The translations under genes were made by a program, and so were the position numbers. This document shows positions 17,922 through 28,539 of a stretch of 64,000 nucleotides of DNA, piece after piece (positions within the stretch are counted from its first letter, which is position 1; each line of letters begins with the position of its first letter). The stretch is taken from the NCBI GenBank assembly GCA_943787205.1, contig CALSLN010000006.1:1-64000 (forward strand). Reading direction: 5' to 3'. Origin of the DNA: an uncultured Rhodospirillaceae bacterium (GTDB taxonomy: Bacteria > Pseudomonadota > Alphaproteobacteria > Rhodospirillales > Rhodospirillaceae). The notes under the pieces are model-generated. The model saw nothing but the letters and a program-made list of their open reading frames with translations. It made no database searches and had not been told where the DNA came from.

Positions 17922-18899
17922 CTACGCTTCGAGATCTTCAGCTTCTGAAAGCTCAAAGCCAAAGTACTTAAACGTTTCCGCAATTTGCGGCGGCAAGTGG
18001 GCATGCACCACAAGAGGGCGCCCAACCGGCCGCGGCAACTTAATACCACGCGCAAACAGGTGTAGTGTTTTGGCGCCGGGCAAATCCGCTAAGAACGCCG
18101 TGCGTCCCCCATACTTACCGTCACCAAGTATGGGAGTATCGATACCAGCACAGTGAACCCGTAGCTGATGCGTGCGCCCCGTGCGGGGTCGAAGATCAAG
18201 CCAGGATACTTTGCCAGCAGCACTCGCGATAACTTTGAAGTCTGTAATCGCGGCTTTGCCGTTCTCTGCATCAATATGCATGCGCTCATCGTTCGGACTA
18301 CCGCTCTTTGACACAGCTGCCTCTATCTGGCCGTCGGCCACGTCCGGACGCCCGATAACGATAGCCCAATAGAGTTTTTCTGTTTCACGGTGTCGGAACG
18401 CTTTCGTCAGATCCGCTGCGGCCTTCGCTGTTCGGCCCAACAATAGAACACCGGCCGTATCTTTATCGAGGCGGTGAACAAGGCGCGGGCGCTCCTTGGC
18501 TTCGAATTTCAATTCATCAAGAGCACCGTCGATGTGAACGGACACACCACTTCCGCCCTGGACGGCAATCCCAGCGGGCTTGTTAATCGCGAGCACCTCG
18601 TCATCTTTGTAGAGGATGTTGTCGCGGAGTTGCCGAACCAAGTTTGCATCAGGCTCCATCGTGCGCCCGGGCCTCGGATTAATCGTCGCTGAATCTGGCA
18701 TTGGCGGAATTCTGAGTTCCTGCCCGGCCTCTAACCTATGGTTCGCCTTTACCCGTCCGCCATCCAAGCGCACTTGTCCTTTACGCAGCATTTTCTCGAG
18801 CTGCCCATGAGACAGGGCGGGAAAGTGCCGCTTAAACCAACGGTCCAGCCGAATATCGGCCTCGTCTGGTGAAACGGTTTTATGTTGAACACCACTCAT
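17922..18899 (-). CDS. RluA-family 23S rRNA pseudouridine synthase, RluC-like
   Basis: 325 residues with an N-terminal S4 RNA-binding domain (ADIRLDRWFKRHFPALSHGQLEKMLRKGQVRLDG) and a C-terminal pseudouridine synthase domain. The catalytic motif is VHRLDKDTAG with D145. Downstream are RTGRTHQLRVH and PILGDGKYGG, the RluA-family nucleotide-binding motifs. An S4-bearing RluC-type enzyme modifies uridines in 23S rRNA helices near the peptidyl centre; the exact sites cannot be read from sequence. The start overlaps the crcB stop by 4 nt. Confidence 0.9.
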   Translation of the reverse strand: MSGVQHKTVSPDEADIRLDRWFKRHFPALSHGQLEKMLRKGQVRLDGGRVKANHRLEAGQELRIPPMPDSATINPRPGRTMEPDANLVRQLRDNILYKDDEVLAINKPAGIAVQGGSGVSVHIDGALDELKFEAKERPRLVHRLDKDTAGVLLLGRTAKAAADLTKAFRHRETEKLYWAIVIGRPDVADGQIEAAVSKSGSPNDERMHIDAENGKAAITDFKVIASAAGKVSWLDLRPRTGRTHQLRVHCAGIDTPILGDGKYGGRTAFLADLPGAKTLHLFARGIKLPRPVGRPLVVHAHLPPQIAETFKYFGFELSEAEDLEA

Positions 18900-19282
18900 A
18901 CTAATAAAGCCCGTGCAAAGGTGATGCCGGCGTAGAGACCGACGATACTGAATACGACACTGCCCAATGCATAGCCGCCAGCCAACGCCACAGCATTACG
19001 CTCAATCAGCGTCGCCACATCAAGGGAGAAGGCTGAGAACGTCGTAAACCCTCCAAGCACACCAACCATGAGAAAAGCTTGGACCGTCTGGCCTGCAGAC
19101 CACCTTAAAGCGATTGCCGTCACGGCGAGCCCCATCACAAACGACCCAATGACGTTCACGGACATTGTCCACCACGGAAAACCAATCCCAAACGTACGTT
19201 GAACCATAACGGTAACAACATACCGGGAGGCTGACCCAAGCGCTCCGCCAGCAGCAACCGCTGCAACAACTGTCCAATTCAT
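18896..19282 (-). CDS. crcB: Fluoride channel CrcB/Fluc
   Basis: 128 residues, four transmembrane helices, exporting fluoride across the inner membrane as an antiparallel dimer. Family motifs visible: AAGGALGSASRYVV at the N-terminus, PWWTMSVNVIGSFVMG with the pore Asn, and GVLGGFTTFSAFSLD with the central GGFTTFS signature. Start ATG at 19282 overlaps the rarA stop codon (TAATG). I see no fluoride riboswitch upstream, because the gene is embedded in the operon. Confidence 0.93.
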   Translation of the reverse strand: MNWTVVAAVAAGGALGSASRYVVTVMVQRTFGIGFPWWTMSVNVIGSFVMGLAVTAIALRWSAGQTVQAFLMVGVLGGFTTFSAFSLDVATLIERNAVALAGGYALGSVVFSIVGLYAGITFARALLV

Positions 19283-20616
19283 TATTTGTCCTCTGACTTC
19301 GAATTGCGCTCGTGGCGCAATTTATCCCAGTACGTTAGACGCTTCCGGATCTCGCGCTCAAAACCCCGCTCTGGAGGGTCGTAATAGGTTTCTCGAGGCA
19401 TATCATCCGGAAAGTAACTTTGACCAGAAAAGCCATCCGCCTCATTATGATCATAAGCGTAGTCTTTGCCATAACCGAGCCCCTTCATCATTTGCGTGGG
19501 GGCATTCAAAATGTGTTTTGGTGGCATCAAGGATCCGGTTTTTTGAGCCGCCTTTTTCGCTCCACTGAAAGCTTTATAGGCTGCGTTGGACTTAGGCGCC
19601 GTGCCCAAATAGAGCACCAGCTGGGCTATAGCTAAATCCCCCTCCGGTGAACCAAGACGGTCATACGCATCCCATGCGGCAAGCGCCTGTGTCATTGCTT
19701 GCGGGTCAGCCAGCCCTATGTCTTCGACAGCGAAGCGAGTGAGGCGCCTTAGTATATAGATTGGGTCCTCTCCCCCATCTATCATCCGAGAAACCCAATA
19801 AAGAGCGGCATCCGGATCCGACCCGCGCAGTGATTTATGAACCGCGCTTATGAGGTTGTAGTGACCGTCTCGATCTTTGTCATAGACCGGTGCTCGGCGC
19901 TGCAGTGTTTCTGCTAAGTCGCGAGACGTGAGTGGATCAGATGTCTTCAGCGTAAAAAGTTCTTCCGCCAATGCTAAAATGTGTCGCCCGTCGCCGTCGG
20001 CCATCGCACGCAAGGCTGCACGAGCATCCCCATCAAGAGGTAGCTCCATCCCGGACTCTTGTTCAGCACGGGCAAGCAACTCTTCAAGAGCCGCATCATC
20101 AAGGCGATGCAAGACAAGGACCTGACACCGTGACAGCAGGGCGGCGTTTAATTCGAAAGATGGGTTCTCTGTCGTTGCGCCAACTAGGGTAATCGTTCCG
20201 TCTTCCACCACTGGCAGAAAAGCATCCTGTTGAGCGCGATTAAACCGATGGATTTCATCGACGAAGAGTAATGTCCCCTTCCCCTTTCGCGCGCGATCTT
20301 TAGCTGCTGCGAAAACTTTCTTGAGGTCAGCCACACCAGAGAATACGGCCGACAGTGGTTCGAAGTGTAAGTCCGTTCGCCCCGCTAAGAGTCTCGCAAT
20401 GGTCGTCTTTCCACAGCCCGGCGGTCCCCACAGAATAACTGACGAGACACGCCCAGACTCAAGCATTCGTCCGACAGGCCCAACGGTATCAAGAAGATGA
20501 GATTGACCAACCACAGAGTCTAAATCTGATGGGCGCAATCGATCTGCAAGGGGCTGACTGGGTGACGGCGTTCCCGGTTCACCAGAACTTTCCAGTTCTG
20601 AGAATAGTGACGTCAC
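19282..20616 (-). CDS. rarA: Replication-associated recombination protein RarA/MgsA (AAA+ ATPase)
   Basis: AAA+ ATPase of the clamp-loader class acting at stalled replication forks. I choose GTG 20616, which overlaps the degP TGA stop as GTGA; an in-frame ATG lies at 20670 inside degP. Motifs: [17 protein letters not shown], Walker [10 protein letters not shown], Walker [12 protein letters not shown], sensor [10 protein letters not shown], and the C-terminal MgsA domain with DEDP-like [26 protein letters not shown] and [17 protein letters not shown]. Length of about 444 residues is normal. Confidence 0.92.
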   Translation of the reverse strand: MTSLFSELESSGEPGTPSPSQPLADRLRPSDLDSVVGQSHLLDTVGPVGRMLESGRVSSVILWGPPGCGKTTIARLLAGRTDLHFEPLSAVFSGVADLKKVFAAAKDRARKGKGTLLFVDEIHRFNRAQQDAFLPVVEDGTITLVGATTENPSFELNAALLSRCQVLVLHRLDDAALEELLARAEQESGMELPLDGDARAALRAMADGDGRHILALAEELFTLKTSDPLTSRDLAETLQRRAPVYDKDRDGHYNLISAVHKSLRGSDPDAALYWVSRMIDGGEDPIYILRRLTRFAVEDIGLADPQAMTQALAAWDAYDRLGSPEGDLAIAQLVLYLGTAPKSNAAYKAFSGAKKAAQKTGSLMPPKHILNAPTQMMKGLGYGKDYAYDHNEADGFSGQSYFPDDMPRETYYDPPERGFEREIRKRLTYWDKLRHERNSKSEDK

Positions 20617-22028
20617 AGGCCTATCGAACGTTGAATGACCCGACCGGCGCGCTTTATTGAAAACGTCCACTTGCGGCTTGGCTGTGCAAGTGAAGCCTCT
20701 AGATCACTAACTCGCTTAATCTCTTGCCCATTAATAGACAGAATGTAATCGCCCGGTGCCAAGCCTGATTGGCGGGCAAAGCTTCGGCGTTTCAGGCGTA
20801 ATACGACCACACCTTCATCAGGCTGCACACCAAGCTCTTCAGCCAATGCAGGATTCATATTAGCAATCGTAGAGCCTCCGAATGGTGGCAACTGATCCGA
20901 CAACTCGATCTCGTTCCTCGGAGGATCTTCTGGTGGCTTGACCAGCTTAACGCGTACGGTTTTCTTTGCGCCGTTGCGAAACAGGTCTACATCGGCGGTC
21001 TGTCCAACCACGAGGGTCGCGAGACGATACCTCAGGTTTTCTGCATCAAGTATTTCACGCCCGTTCACTGACATGAGTACGTCGCCAACCGCTATACCTG
21101 CGTCATCTCCAGGACTACCTGGGAAGACCGTATTCACAATCACCCCAAGTGGTCGATCAAGGCCAAGGGCTTCGGCAATTTCGGAAGACACAGACTGACC
21201 ACTTGCACCAAGCCAGGCCCGCACTGCCTTTCCTTCTTTAAGAATACTATCCAGCACGACGCGAACCATCGGCGTCGGAATTGCAAAGCCAATGCCAACG
21301 CTTCCACCATCTCTCGAATAAATTGCGGTGTTAATGCCGACCAGACTTCCGTCGATCGACACAAGGGCTCCACCCGAATTACCCGGGTTGATCGCCGCAT
21401 CAGTCTGAATAAATGATCTAAAATCCGATACGCCGACATTAGACCGTGCAACAGCTGAAACGATACCGCTGGTAACCGTCTGCCCAACGCCAAACGGATT
21501 GCCAATCGCTAGGACTAGGTCACCAACTTCCAGAGCGTCTGCATCACCAAGCTTCAAGGCAGGCAAATCAGCCGGTGCATTATTAATTCGAAGCACAGCA
21601 AGGTCCGTGCGCTCGTCTGTGCCAACGATCTCCGCATCAAATTCGCGACGGTCACTCAACACGACCGTGATCTCATCAGAGTCCGCAATCACATGGTTGT
21701 TAGTTATAACAATGCCATCTTCTCGAACAATGACACCTGAGCCCAAAGAATTTTGAATCCGCTCGCGCGGCATCCCAAACCTTTCTGCTCCATTCTCACC
21801 GAAGAAGCGACGAAAAAACGGATCATTGAACAGGCTAGGTGCGCGTTGCTGCACGACACGACGGGTATAGATGTTCACCACAGATGGAGCGGTACGCTTC
21901 ACAACTGGAGCAAAAGTAAGCTTCACCTCGCCTGACGAGTTAGGCACCTTAGTAGATTGGGCATCGACCGATCCGGTCTGAAGCAAACAGCAGACAGATA
22001 GAACGGCTAAATACGAAAATCGACGCAT
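20613..22028 (-). CDS. degP: Periplasmic serine protease DegP/HtrA (Do family)
   Basis: 471 residues with a Sec signal peptide ending near SVDAQ. The trypsin-like domain has the catalytic triad H112 (TNNHVI), D142 (RTDLAVL) and S218 (GNSGGAL). Two PDZ domains follow (about 265-350 and 380-465). It degrades and chaperones misfolded envelope proteins in the periplasm. It heads the degP-rarA-crcB-rluA-HAD-asmA-atp12 run; the upstream 150 nt contains the rplQ operon terminator, so it must have its own promoter there. Confidence 0.93.
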   Translation of the reverse strand: MRRFSYLAVLSVCCLLQTGSVDAQSTKVPNSSGEVKLTFAPVVKRTAPSVVNIYTRRVVQQRAPSLFNDPFFRRFFGENGAERFGMPRERIQNSLGSGVIVREDGIVITNNHVIADSDEITVVLSDRREFDAEIVGTDERTDLAVLRINNAPADLPALKLGDADALEVGDLVLAIGNPFGVGQTVTSGIVSAVARSNVGVSDFRSFIQTDAAINPGNSGGALVSIDGSLVGINTAIYSRDGGSVGIGFAIPTPMVRVVLDSILKEGKAVRAWLGASGQSVSSEIAEALGLDRPLGVIVNTVFPGSPGDDAGIAVGDVLMSVNGREILDAENLRYRLATLVVGQTADVDLFRNGAKKTVRVKLVKPPEDPPRNEIELSDQLPPFGGSTIANMNPALAEELGVQPDEGVVVLRLKRRSFARQSGLAPGDYILSINGQEIKRVSDLEASLAQPSRKWTFSIKRAGRVIQRSIGL

Positions 22029-22116
22029 GGGAATACTCCTACTCTCTCCCCTAGACTTTCATACCAGAACTAGAGGCCAATCGGGACCAAAGTTAGATGA
22101 ATAGACAGGTTGGAAC

Positions 22117-22147
22117 GAAAAAAGGCGGACTATTAAGCCCGCCTTTC
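22117..22147 (-). terminator. Rho-independent terminator after rplQ
   Basis: Read on the minus strand, the stem AAAGGCGG pairs with CCGCCTTT around a short loop (GCTTAATAGT region) and runs into TTTTTT. It lies about 30 nt past the rplQ stop, closing the ribosomal superoperon before degP. Confidence 0.85.
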
Positions 22148-22175
22148 TCAAAATTATTGATTGGTCCTTGAGACG

Positions 22176-22604
22176 CTAGGCTTCGGCCATCTCTTCTTCG
22201 ACCACTTTTGCCTCAACCGGACCAGAATCTAAGCCCTTGGCATCCAGATCACGGTCAACCAACTCAATGACGGCCATAGGCGCAGAATCGCCATAGCGAT
22301 ATCCAGCTTTCATCACGCGGGTGTAACCACCCGAACGATCTGCATAGCGCTCGGCAATGGTCGAAAACAACTTAGAAACGACCGCCTTATCCCGCAGCTT
22401 CGACATTGCTTGGCGGCGTGAGTGCAAATCGCCTCGTTTGGCGAGCGTAATCAATTTCTCAGCATAGGGACGTAAATCCTTAGCTTTAGGAACTGTCGTT
22501 GTGATTTGCTCATGCTTAAACAAAGCATTCGCCATATTCGCAAACATTGCGCGGCGATGTGAACTTGTACGGTTTAGCTTACGGCCGCTCATTCCATGAC
22601 GCAT
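22176..22604 (-). CDS. rplQ: 50S ribosomal protein L17
   Basis: 142 residues opening [20 protein letters not shown], the L17 signature that contacts 23S rRNA near the exit tunnel. The core [26 protein letters not shown] is typical. A C-terminal extension of about 20 acidic residues ([12 protein letters not shown]) is common in alphaproteobacteria. It is the last gene of the alpha operon, 126 nt after rpoA, and is followed by a strong terminator. Confidence 0.97.
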   Translation of the reverse strand: MRHGMSGRKLNRTSSHRRAMFANMANALFKHEQITTTVPKAKDLRPYAEKLITLAKRGDLHSRRQAMSKLRDKAVVSKLFSTIAERYADRSGGYTRVMKAGYRYGDSAPMAVIELVDRDLDAKGLDSGPVEAKVVEEEMAEA

Positions 22605-22730
22605 CTTACGTTCTCCTTACCATCCAAGGCCTCGCGCACGAGACTGATTTAATAAACCCCCTGCCAGCGAACTGAACAGGCGAGCTGAGCCCTCTTGGCT
22701 CAAGTTATATTCTTTAAGTGTTAGGCTTCT

Positions 22731-23747
22731 TTAGAACGGCTCTTCGAGTTTCTTAGCAAGATCCTCGATGTTCTCTGGCGGCCAATTGGTTACTTCCATG
22801 CCGAGGTGCAGCCCCATTTGCGCCAATACTTCCTTAATTTCATTCAAGGACTTACGGCCAAAGTTAGGCGTGCGAAGCATCTCTGCCTCGGTCTTCTGAA
22901 CCAAATCACCAATGTAAATAATGTTGTCGTTCTTCAAGCAGTTAGCCGAACGTACAGACAGTTCCAATTCATCAACCTTGCGAAGCAAGTGCTTGTTGAA
23001 CGGAAGGTCTTCATCGGGACGCTCATGGAACGCTTGGCTTGGCTCTTCAAAGTTGATGAACAACTGGAGTTGATCCTGAAGAATACGAGCGGCCAAGGCC
23101 ACTGAATCTTCCGGCGTTACAGCACCATTCGTTTCAACTTTCATCGAAAGCTTGTCGTAATCGGTGACTTGGCCAACACGAGTATTATCGACCGAGTAAG
23201 AGACGCGGCGAACCGGGCTGAAAATCGCATCAACGGGAATCACGCCAATCGCATCGTCTTCTTTGCGGTTCTGCGTTGCGGCCACATAGCCTTTTCCGTT
23301 GCTGACTTCCATCTCAATGACGAGGTTTGCTCCTTCGTCGAGATGGCAGATCACCAAATCTGGATTCATGATCTCAATATCAGACGGCGCGTCAATCTGA
23401 GCAGCCGTAACTTCACCTGGCCCCTTAGCAGTCAGAGTCATCCGTTTCGGACCCTCTGCATGCATGGCCAATGAAATCTGTTTGATATTCAGAATCAGAT
23501 CGGTGACATCCTCGCGGACTCCCGTCACCGAAGAGAATTCATGCAGCACACCATCAATACGAATTGATGTAATAGCGGCACCCTGCAACGAGGACAGGAG
23601 AATACGACGCAAGGCGTTTCCAAGCGTAATACCGAACCCACGCTCGAGCGGTTCAGCGACAATTGTCGCCGTCCGGCTGCTATCATTCCCTGCTTCAACG
23701 TTGAGCTTGTTAGGCTTAATGAGCTCTTGCCAGTTCTTTTGTATCAC
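22731..23747 (-). CDS. rpoA: RNA polymerase alpha subunit
   Basis: Assembles RNA polymerase and contacts upstream promoter DNA and activators. I choose GTG 23747 because it gives [14 protein letters not shown], the standard alphaproteobacterial N-terminus, and 338 residues, the usual length; the open frame continues 12 codons upstream to another GTG. N-terminal domain: [21 protein letters not shown]-terminal domain: [17 protein letters not shown] and [18 protein letters not shown]. It lies between rpsK and rplQ as in other proteobacteria. Confidence 0.97.
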   Translation of the reverse strand: MIQKNWQELIKPNKLNVEAGNDSSRTATIVAEPLERGFGITLGNALRRILLSSLQGAAITSIRIDGVLHEFSSVTGVREDVTDLILNIKQISLAMHAEGPKRMTLTAKGPGEVTAAQIDAPSDIEIMNPDLVICHLDEGANLVIEMEVSNGKGYVAATQNRKEDDAIGVIPVDAIFSPVRRVSYSVDNTRVGQVTDYDKLSMKVETNGAVTPEDSVALAARILQDQLQLFINFEEPSQAFHERPDEDLPFNKHLLRKVDELELSVRSANCLKNDNIIYIGDLVQKTEAEMLRTPNFGRKSLNEIKEVLAQMGLHLGMEVTNWPPENIEDLAKKLEEPF

Positions 23748-23841
23748 GGCTTGATCCCGCTCTTCTAAAGGTGAAGGGCGCACACAAAATGGGGCGCCCG
23801 AAAAGCCATACCGTCACATCGGTATGGCAAAACGTAAAAGT

Positions 23842-24231
23842 TTATACCCGACGACGTTTCCGTGGCCGACACCCATTATGTGGAATGGGGGTTACATCCT
23901 GGATAGACGTGATGTTGAACCCTACAGTTTGCAACGCACGCAAAGCTGATTCACGACCACTTCCCGGCCCCTTGACCTGCACAGACAATGTTTTCATGCC
24001 GTGCTCCATAGCCTTCTTACCGGCATCTTCAGCAGCAACCTGAGCCGCATAAGGTGTCGATTTACGTGACCCCTTAAAACCTTGCCCACCAGCAGAACCC
24101 CATGAAATGGCGTTGCCCTGCACATCAGTGATCGTGATGAGCGTGTTGTTAAAGGTAGAGTTTACGTGCGCAATTCCAGAACTGATATTCTTACGTTCTT
24201 TTTTACGCGTCCGTGTCGCTGGCTTTGCCAT
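23842..24231 (-). CDS. rpsK: 30S ribosomal protein S11
   Basis: 129 residues with the S11 blocks [38 protein letters not shown] and the C-terminal [18 protein letters not shown]. It lines the platform of the small subunit at the Shine-Dalgarno helix. Placed 15 nt after rpsM in the alpha operon. Confidence 0.97.
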   Translation of the reverse strand: MAKPATRTRKKERKNISSGIAHVNSTFNNTLITITDVQGNAISWGSAGGQGFKGSRKSTPYAAQVAAEDAGKKAMEHGMKTLSVQVKGPGSGRESALRALQTVGFNITSIQDVTPIPHNGCRPRKRRRV

Positions 24232-24246
24232 GGGTGTTTACGTCCG

Positions 24247-24624
24247 TTACTTAGTTATTTTTTTCTTGCCGGCAATGGCTTTTGCAGGCCCCTTACGGGT
24301 ACGAGCATTTGTATGAGTTCTCTGTCCACGTACGGGCAAGCCCTTACGATGGCGAAGACCGCGATAACAACCAAGATCCATAAGGCGCTTGATGTTCATC
24401 GACGTTTCACGACGCAGATCACCTTCAACCACAAAATCTTGATCGATAATGTCACGCACGCGCATCACTTCATCATCGGACAATTGATTGACACGAAGTG
24501 TCATATCAATATTCGCCTTCTGACAAATGTCGACCGCTCGCGTGCTACCGATGCCAAAAATGTACGTTAAGGCAATTGGAACCCGTTTATTCGTTGGTAT
24601 ATTAACGCCTGCAATACGCGCCAA
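24247..24624 (-). CDS. rpsM: 30S ribosomal protein S13, TTG start
   Basis: About 125 residues from a TTG start at 24624, giving (M)[14 protein letters not shown], the S13 N-terminus. The start is supported by AGAAGGAG 8 nt upstream; no ATG gives the right N-terminus, although an open frame continues to 24705. Other S13 blocks: [24 protein letters not shown], and [23 protein letters not shown]13 sits in the head of the 30S subunit and touches P-site tRNA. It follows adk by about 100 nt. Confidence 0.95.
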   Translation of the reverse strand: MARIAGVNIPTNKRVPIALTYIFGIGSTRAVDICQKANIDMTLRVNQLSDDEVMRVRDIIDQDFVVEGDLRRETSMNIKRLMDLGCYRGLRHRKGLPVRGQRTHTNARTRKGPAKAIAGKKKITK

Positions 24625-24725
24625 GGCCCGTACTCCTTCTCTTTTGTCAAATGTTCTCGAAAGCGATCGGCCCAGCCGGAAAAGCGCGCCATTATAGGCA
24701 GGCACTCCCTACTGTCAACTCGCCT

Positions 24726-25382
24726 TCAACTGTCTAAAACCCTTTTAATCTCGATAGTTACGGCACCCATTTCCTGGTCACCATCAACCACCGCTAGCAA
24801 TCCCCGACTCTCGTAAAACGGGAGCAGCGGGGATGTTTGCTCGTGATACGTTTTCAACCGTGATTTCACAGTTTCAGCGTTATCATCCGCCCTTCTCGTA
24901 AACTCTGTATTGCCACACGCATCACACGTATCTGCTGTCTTCGGAAGCTTAAAGGTATCATGATACCCTTCGCCACATTTGGAGCACGTAAAGCGCCCCG
25001 TAATCCGGTCAACGAGCTTCTGATCTGGGACACGGATTTCGACAACTGAATCCAAAACGATGCCTTTATCCTTCAGCATCAAATCTAGCCCTTCAGCCTG
25101 AGCAACCGTGCGCGGGAAGCCATCCAAAATGAACCCGTTTGCACAATCTGCCTCATCAAGGCGCTCAGAAATCATGCCAATTACGATTTCGTCTGAAACC
25201 AAATTGCCCGCATCCATGATGGTCTTGGCTTGCTTGCCCAAGTCTGTTCCGGCAGCCACAGCAGCGCGAAGCATGTCGCCTGTGGAAAGCTGCACGATGC
25301 CATAGGCATCTTCCAAGACTTTAGCTTGGGTACCCTTGCCGCCACCCGGTGGCCCCATCAAAATCAAACGCTTTCCGGTCAT
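24726..25382 (-). CDS. adk: Adenylate kinase, zinc-binding lid
   Basis: Interconverts ATP + AMP and 2 ADP. 218 residues: P-loop MGPPGGGKGTQA (about 10-21), AMP-binding QLSTGDMLRAAV, and GFILDGFPRTVAQAEGL. The lid (about 125-165) carries four cysteines (CSKCGEGYH and CDACG), the zinc-binding long form. It sits between secY and rpsM, its usual spc-operon place in bacteria, and overlaps the secY stop by 4 nt. Confidence 0.97.
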   Translation of the reverse strand: MTGKRLILMGPPGGGKGTQAKVLEDAYGIVQLSTGDMLRAAVAAGTDLGKQAKTIMDAGNLVSDEIVIGMISERLDEADCANGFILDGFPRTVAQAEGLDLMLKDKGIVLDSVVEIRVPDQKLVDRITGRFTCSKCGEGYHDTFKLPKTADTCDACGNTEFTRRADDNAETVKSRLKTYHEQTSPLLPFYESRGLLAVVDGDQEMGAVTIEIKRVLDS

Positions 25383-26740
25383 CTATTCCGGCCCCGCAAT
25401 TTAGATTTCTTGATCAAACCTTCATACTGATGAGCAAGCAGGTGAGATTGAATCTGCTGCACTGTATTCAGCGTAACGTTAACAACAATGAGAAGACTGG
25501 TTCCGCCGAAATAGAACGTCACGTTCATTCGTGAAATTAACATCTCAGGCAAAAGGCAGACGATGATCAGGTAGATACTACCAACCGTGGTTAGCCGGGT
25601 CAGAACGTAATCAATATATTCAGCCGTGTTCTTTCCAGGACGGATACCTGGAACAAAACCACCGTGTTTACGCAGGTTCTCCGCAGTGTCTGCGGGGTTG
25701 AAGACGAGGGCTGTATAGAAGAATGCGAAAAACGCAATAAAGACGGAATAGAGGAATAGATAGAGTGGCTGTCCGCGACCCAACAGAACGCCAATCGTGT
25801 TAAGGATGCCGCCCTCTCCGCTAGGATCAACAGCGCCGCCCTGAAGACCAGCAACGGTCAACGGCATGAGCAAAATTGAACTCGCAAAGATCGCAGGAAT
25901 GACACCAGCTGTATTGAGCTTAAGTGGGAGATGAGAACTCTCACCACCGGTCATCTTGTTGCCAACTTGGCGCTTAGGATACTGAACAATAATCCGGCGC
26001 TGCGCCAACTCTACAAAACAGATCAGGAAGATCGTTGCAATGATACCAATAATCAAACCGACGATAACGACCGGGGACATTGCACCAGTGCGGCCCAACT
26101 CAAGTGTCTGGGCAATAGCACCAGGTAAACCAGCAACAATCCCGGCAAAGATCAGCAGCGAGACGCCTTGACCAATGCCGCGTTCACTAATCTGTTCGCC
26201 AAGCCAGACGAGGAACATTGTTCCACCGACCAGGGTAATAACCGTCGTAAACTTAAAGAAGATACCTGGGGTCGTAACCGCCAGAGCGCCCGTAGAGCTG
26301 GTCGCACCTTCTAGGCCAGACGCGATGCCAAGCGCCTGCAATGCACAAATACCCACTGTCAGATAGCGGGTGTATTGATTCATCTTAACGCGGCCCGAAA
26401 TACCCTCTTTCTTCATCTGCTCAAGGGCAGGATTAACCGCCGCCATGAGCTGCATGATAATCGCAGCTGAGATGTAAGGCATGATGTTGAGCGCAAAGAT
26501 GCTCATGCGGGAGAGCGCACCACCAGCAAACACATCGAACATCCCAAGGACGCCCGCGCTTTGTTGCTGCATGATGTCAGCCATGACCTGAGGGTCGATA
26601 CCTGGAAGGGTAATGAATGTCCCCATACGGTAGACAATCAAAGCCCCAAGCGTAAACCAAATGCGGCGTTTTAGGTCTGTGGCCTTAGCGAAAACACCAA
26701 GATTAACATTGGCGGCCATTTGGTCGGCGGCGGAGGCCAT
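25379..26740 (-). CDS. secY: Preprotein translocase subunit SecY
   Basis: Channel-forming subunit of the Sec translocon, 453 residues with ten transmembrane helices. Visible SecY features: N-terminal RIWFTLGALIVYRMGTFITLPG, the plug/TM2 region GGALSRMSIFALNIMPYISAAIIMQL, and the cytosolic loop KHGGFVPGIRPGKNTAEYID that contacts SecA and the ribosome. It follows rplO by 5 nt. Partner secE lies at 52595 in this window; secG is not seen. Confidence 0.97.
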   Translation of the reverse strand: MASAADQMAANVNLGVFAKATDLKRRIWFTLGALIVYRMGTFITLPGIDPQVMADIMQQQSAGVLGMFDVFAGGALSRMSIFALNIMPYISAAIIMQLMAAVNPALEQMKKEGISGRVKMNQYTRYLTVGICALQALGIASGLEGATSSTGALAVTTPGIFFKFTTVITLVGGTMFLVWLGEQISERGIGQGVSLLIFAGIVAGLPGAIAQTLELGRTGAMSPVVIVGLIIGIIATIFLICFVELAQRRIIVQYPKRQVGNKMTGGESSHLPLKLNTAGVIPAIFASSILLMPLTVAGLQGGAVDPSGEGGILNTIGVLLGRGQPLYLFLYSVFIAFFAFFYTALVFNPADTAENLRKHGGFVPGIRPGKNTAEYIDYVLTRLTTVGSIYLIIVCLLPEMLISRMNVTFYFGGTSLLIVVNVTLNTVQQIQSHLLAHQYEGLIKKSKLRGRNR

Positions 26741-26745
26741 ATGGG

Positions 26746-27309
26746 CTACTCGCTATCCTTGCCGGCTTTAGTCGTGCTCTTACCTGTCTTCTTCGCTGCT
26801 CTCTTGTCTGCCTTCGCTTTATTAGCATCAACATCTTCAGAGGACACTTTAGAAGCAACGATGGTGACAGTTCCGCCTGCTTTCTCAACAGCAGCGATAG
26901 CCGCAGCAGAGGCATGATCAACGGTAATAGCCAACTTGGACTTCAACTCACCAGATGCCAACAAACGTATTCCGTCACGACGCTGACGAACCATTCCAGC
27001 AGCTTCAAGTGCAGGTCCGTCTACAGGCTTAGACGCATCAAGACGGCCAGCATCGACCAACTTTTGTAGCCGGCCAATATTCACGACCGCTAATTCTTTA
27101 GGGTTCAGAACGTTGAAGCCACGCTTCGGTAAACGCCGATAGATGGGCATTTGACCGCCCTCAAAACCGCGGATCGAGACACCGGTCCGTGATTTTTGGC
27201 CTTTGTGGCCACGACCAGCAGTCTTACCTTTGCCAGAACCAGGACCGCGACCAACGCGAGTCCGTTCCTTCGTAGCACCAGGCTTATCCCGTAATTGATT
27301 CAGTTGCAT
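26746..27309 (-). CDS. rplO: 50S ribosomal protein L15, with basic C-terminal extension
   Basis: 187 residues, longer than the usual 145-160. The N-terminus [20 protein letters not shown] and the [14 protein letters not shown] loop are L15-specific and bind 23S rRNA. The last 30 or so residues form a Lys/Ala/Ser-rich tail ([18 protein letters not shown]) that looks disordered and is a lineage addition. It lies between rpmD and secY. Confidence 0.96.
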   Translation of the reverse strand: MQLNQLRDKPGATKERTRVGRGPGSGKGKTAGRGHKGQKSRTGVSIRGFEGGQMPIYRRLPKRGFNVLNPKELAVVNIGRLQKLVDAGRLDASKPVDGPALEAAGMVRQRRDGIRLLASGELKSKLAITVDHASAAAIAAVEKAGGTVTIVASKVSSEDVDANKAKADKRAAKKTGKSTTKAGKDSE

Positions 27310-27361
27310 AGCGAACCTTCCTGACGCCGCGTATTAGGGCGTCTGCCTTCAAAACTGTTTA

Positions 27362-27562
27362 TTATTCCGCTTCTACACGGACAAGGTGACTAACCTTATT
27401 AATCATTCCACGTACGGACGGTGTATCTTCAAGTGTGCTTGTACGGTGCATCTTATCCAGGCCAAGCCCCTTCAAAGTCGCACGCTGAGAGTGGTGGCGC
27501 CCAATGGGACTACCAATCTGAGTAACTGTAACCGTTTCCGCCGACTTTTTCTTAGCAGCCAT
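27362..27562 (-). CDS. rpmD: 50S ribosomal protein L30
   Basis: 66 residues with the L30 pattern [30 protein letters not shown] and [14 protein letters not shown]. Its ATG overlaps the rpsE stop (TAATG), indicating coupled translation. Confidence 0.95.
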   Translation of the reverse strand: MAAKKKSAETVTVTQIGSPIGRHHSQRATLKGLGLDKMHRTSTLEDTPSVRGMINKVSHLVRVEAE

Positions 27563-28137
27563 TAGGAAGCCTCCTTCACCGGTGCTTCATCGCGAGGCAC
27601 GGCGTCGCCACGGCGCCCAACAATATCAGCAACTTTCTTGCCACGCTTAGCGGCAATCATGCGCGGTGAACGCAGCAGCTTAAGAGCCTCAAAGGTTGCC
27701 TTCACCATGTTGTAAGGATTGTTAGAGCCCTTACTCTTCGCGACGACATCTTGTACGCCCATCGTTTCAAAAACGGCGCGCATTGGTCCGCCAGCAATAA
27801 TACCTGTTCCCGGGGGCGCAGAGCGCAGAACAACACGACCAGCACCGAATTTTCCATGCACATCGTGATGCAATGTCCGGCCTTCCCGCAGGGGAATACG
27901 AACGAGCGTGCGCTTAGCCTGCTCAGTAGCCTTACGAATAGCTTCAGGTACTTCACGAGCCTTACCAGAGCCATAACCAACCCGGCCCTTCGCGTCACCG
28001 ACCACGACCAGAGCGGCAAAAGCAAAACGACGACCACCCTTAACCACTTTTGCTACGCGGTTAATGTAGACAAGCTTATCAACGAGATCGTCTTCTTTAT
28101 CCCGGTGCCTATCTGCGTTTTGTCCTGAACGTGCCAT
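27562..28137 (-). CDS. rpsE: 30S ribosomal protein S5
   Basis: 191 residues. Double-stranded RNA-binding fold with [22 protein letters not shown] and [17 protein letters not shown], then the second domain [22 protein letters not shown]5 sits at the mRNA entry channel and contributes to decoding accuracy. It lies between rplR and rpmD. Confidence 0.97.
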   Translation of the reverse strand: MARSGQNADRHRDKEDDLVDKLVYINRVAKVVKGGRRFAFAALVVVGDAKGRVGYGSGKAREVPEAIRKATEQAKRTLVRIPLREGRTLHHDVHGKFGAGRVVLRSAPPGTGIIAGGPMRAVFETMGVQDVVAKSKGSNNPYNMVKATFEALKLLRSPRMIAAKRGKKVADIVGRRGDAVPRDEAPVKEAS

Positions 28138-28165
28138 ACTTTTTTAGTCCTTCCTTGCGTACCTG

Positions 28166-28528
28166 TTAAAACGACAGGCCGCCTTCTCGTGCTGCATCGG
28201 CTAGCGCCTTGACGCGGCCGTGATACTTGTAGCCACCCCGATCGAAAATGACGTCGGTCACTCCCGCCGTTTTGGCGCGCTCAGCAATTAGCTTCCCGAC
28301 AACCTGTGCCGCCTCTGTCGTGCAGCCCTTCTTAGCGTCTTTCTTTACGCCGTTTTCCAAGCTAGAGGCTGCGACAACAGTATTACCTGCAATGTCGTTA
28401 ATCACCTGCGCATAGATGTGGCGACCAGACCGGAACACCGACAAACGCGGCCGATCACTCTTCATCTTACGAATCTTGAACCGGGTTCTAGCCTTACGGC
28501 GATTGAACAATTTGATAGCGGACGTCAT
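28166..28528 (-). CDS. rplR: 50S ribosomal protein L18
   Basis: 120 residues; binds 5S rRNA with L5 and L25. Typical blocks: [33 protein letters not shown] and the C-terminal [20 protein letters not shown]. It lies 11 nt after rplF. Confidence 0.96.
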   Translation of the reverse strand: MTSAIKLFNRRKARTRFKIRKMKSDRPRLSVFRSGRHIYAQVINDIAGNTVVAASSLENGVKKDAKKGCTTEAAQVVGKLIAERAKTAGVTDVIFDRGGYKYHGRVKALADAAREGGLSF

Positions 28529-28539
28529 CGTCTAGATCC

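Noticed and set aside
20617..20670. Longer RarA start inside degP (ATG 20670)
   Set aside because: It would overlap degP by 58 nt and adds residues outside the family; GTG 20616 overlaps the stop as GTGA.
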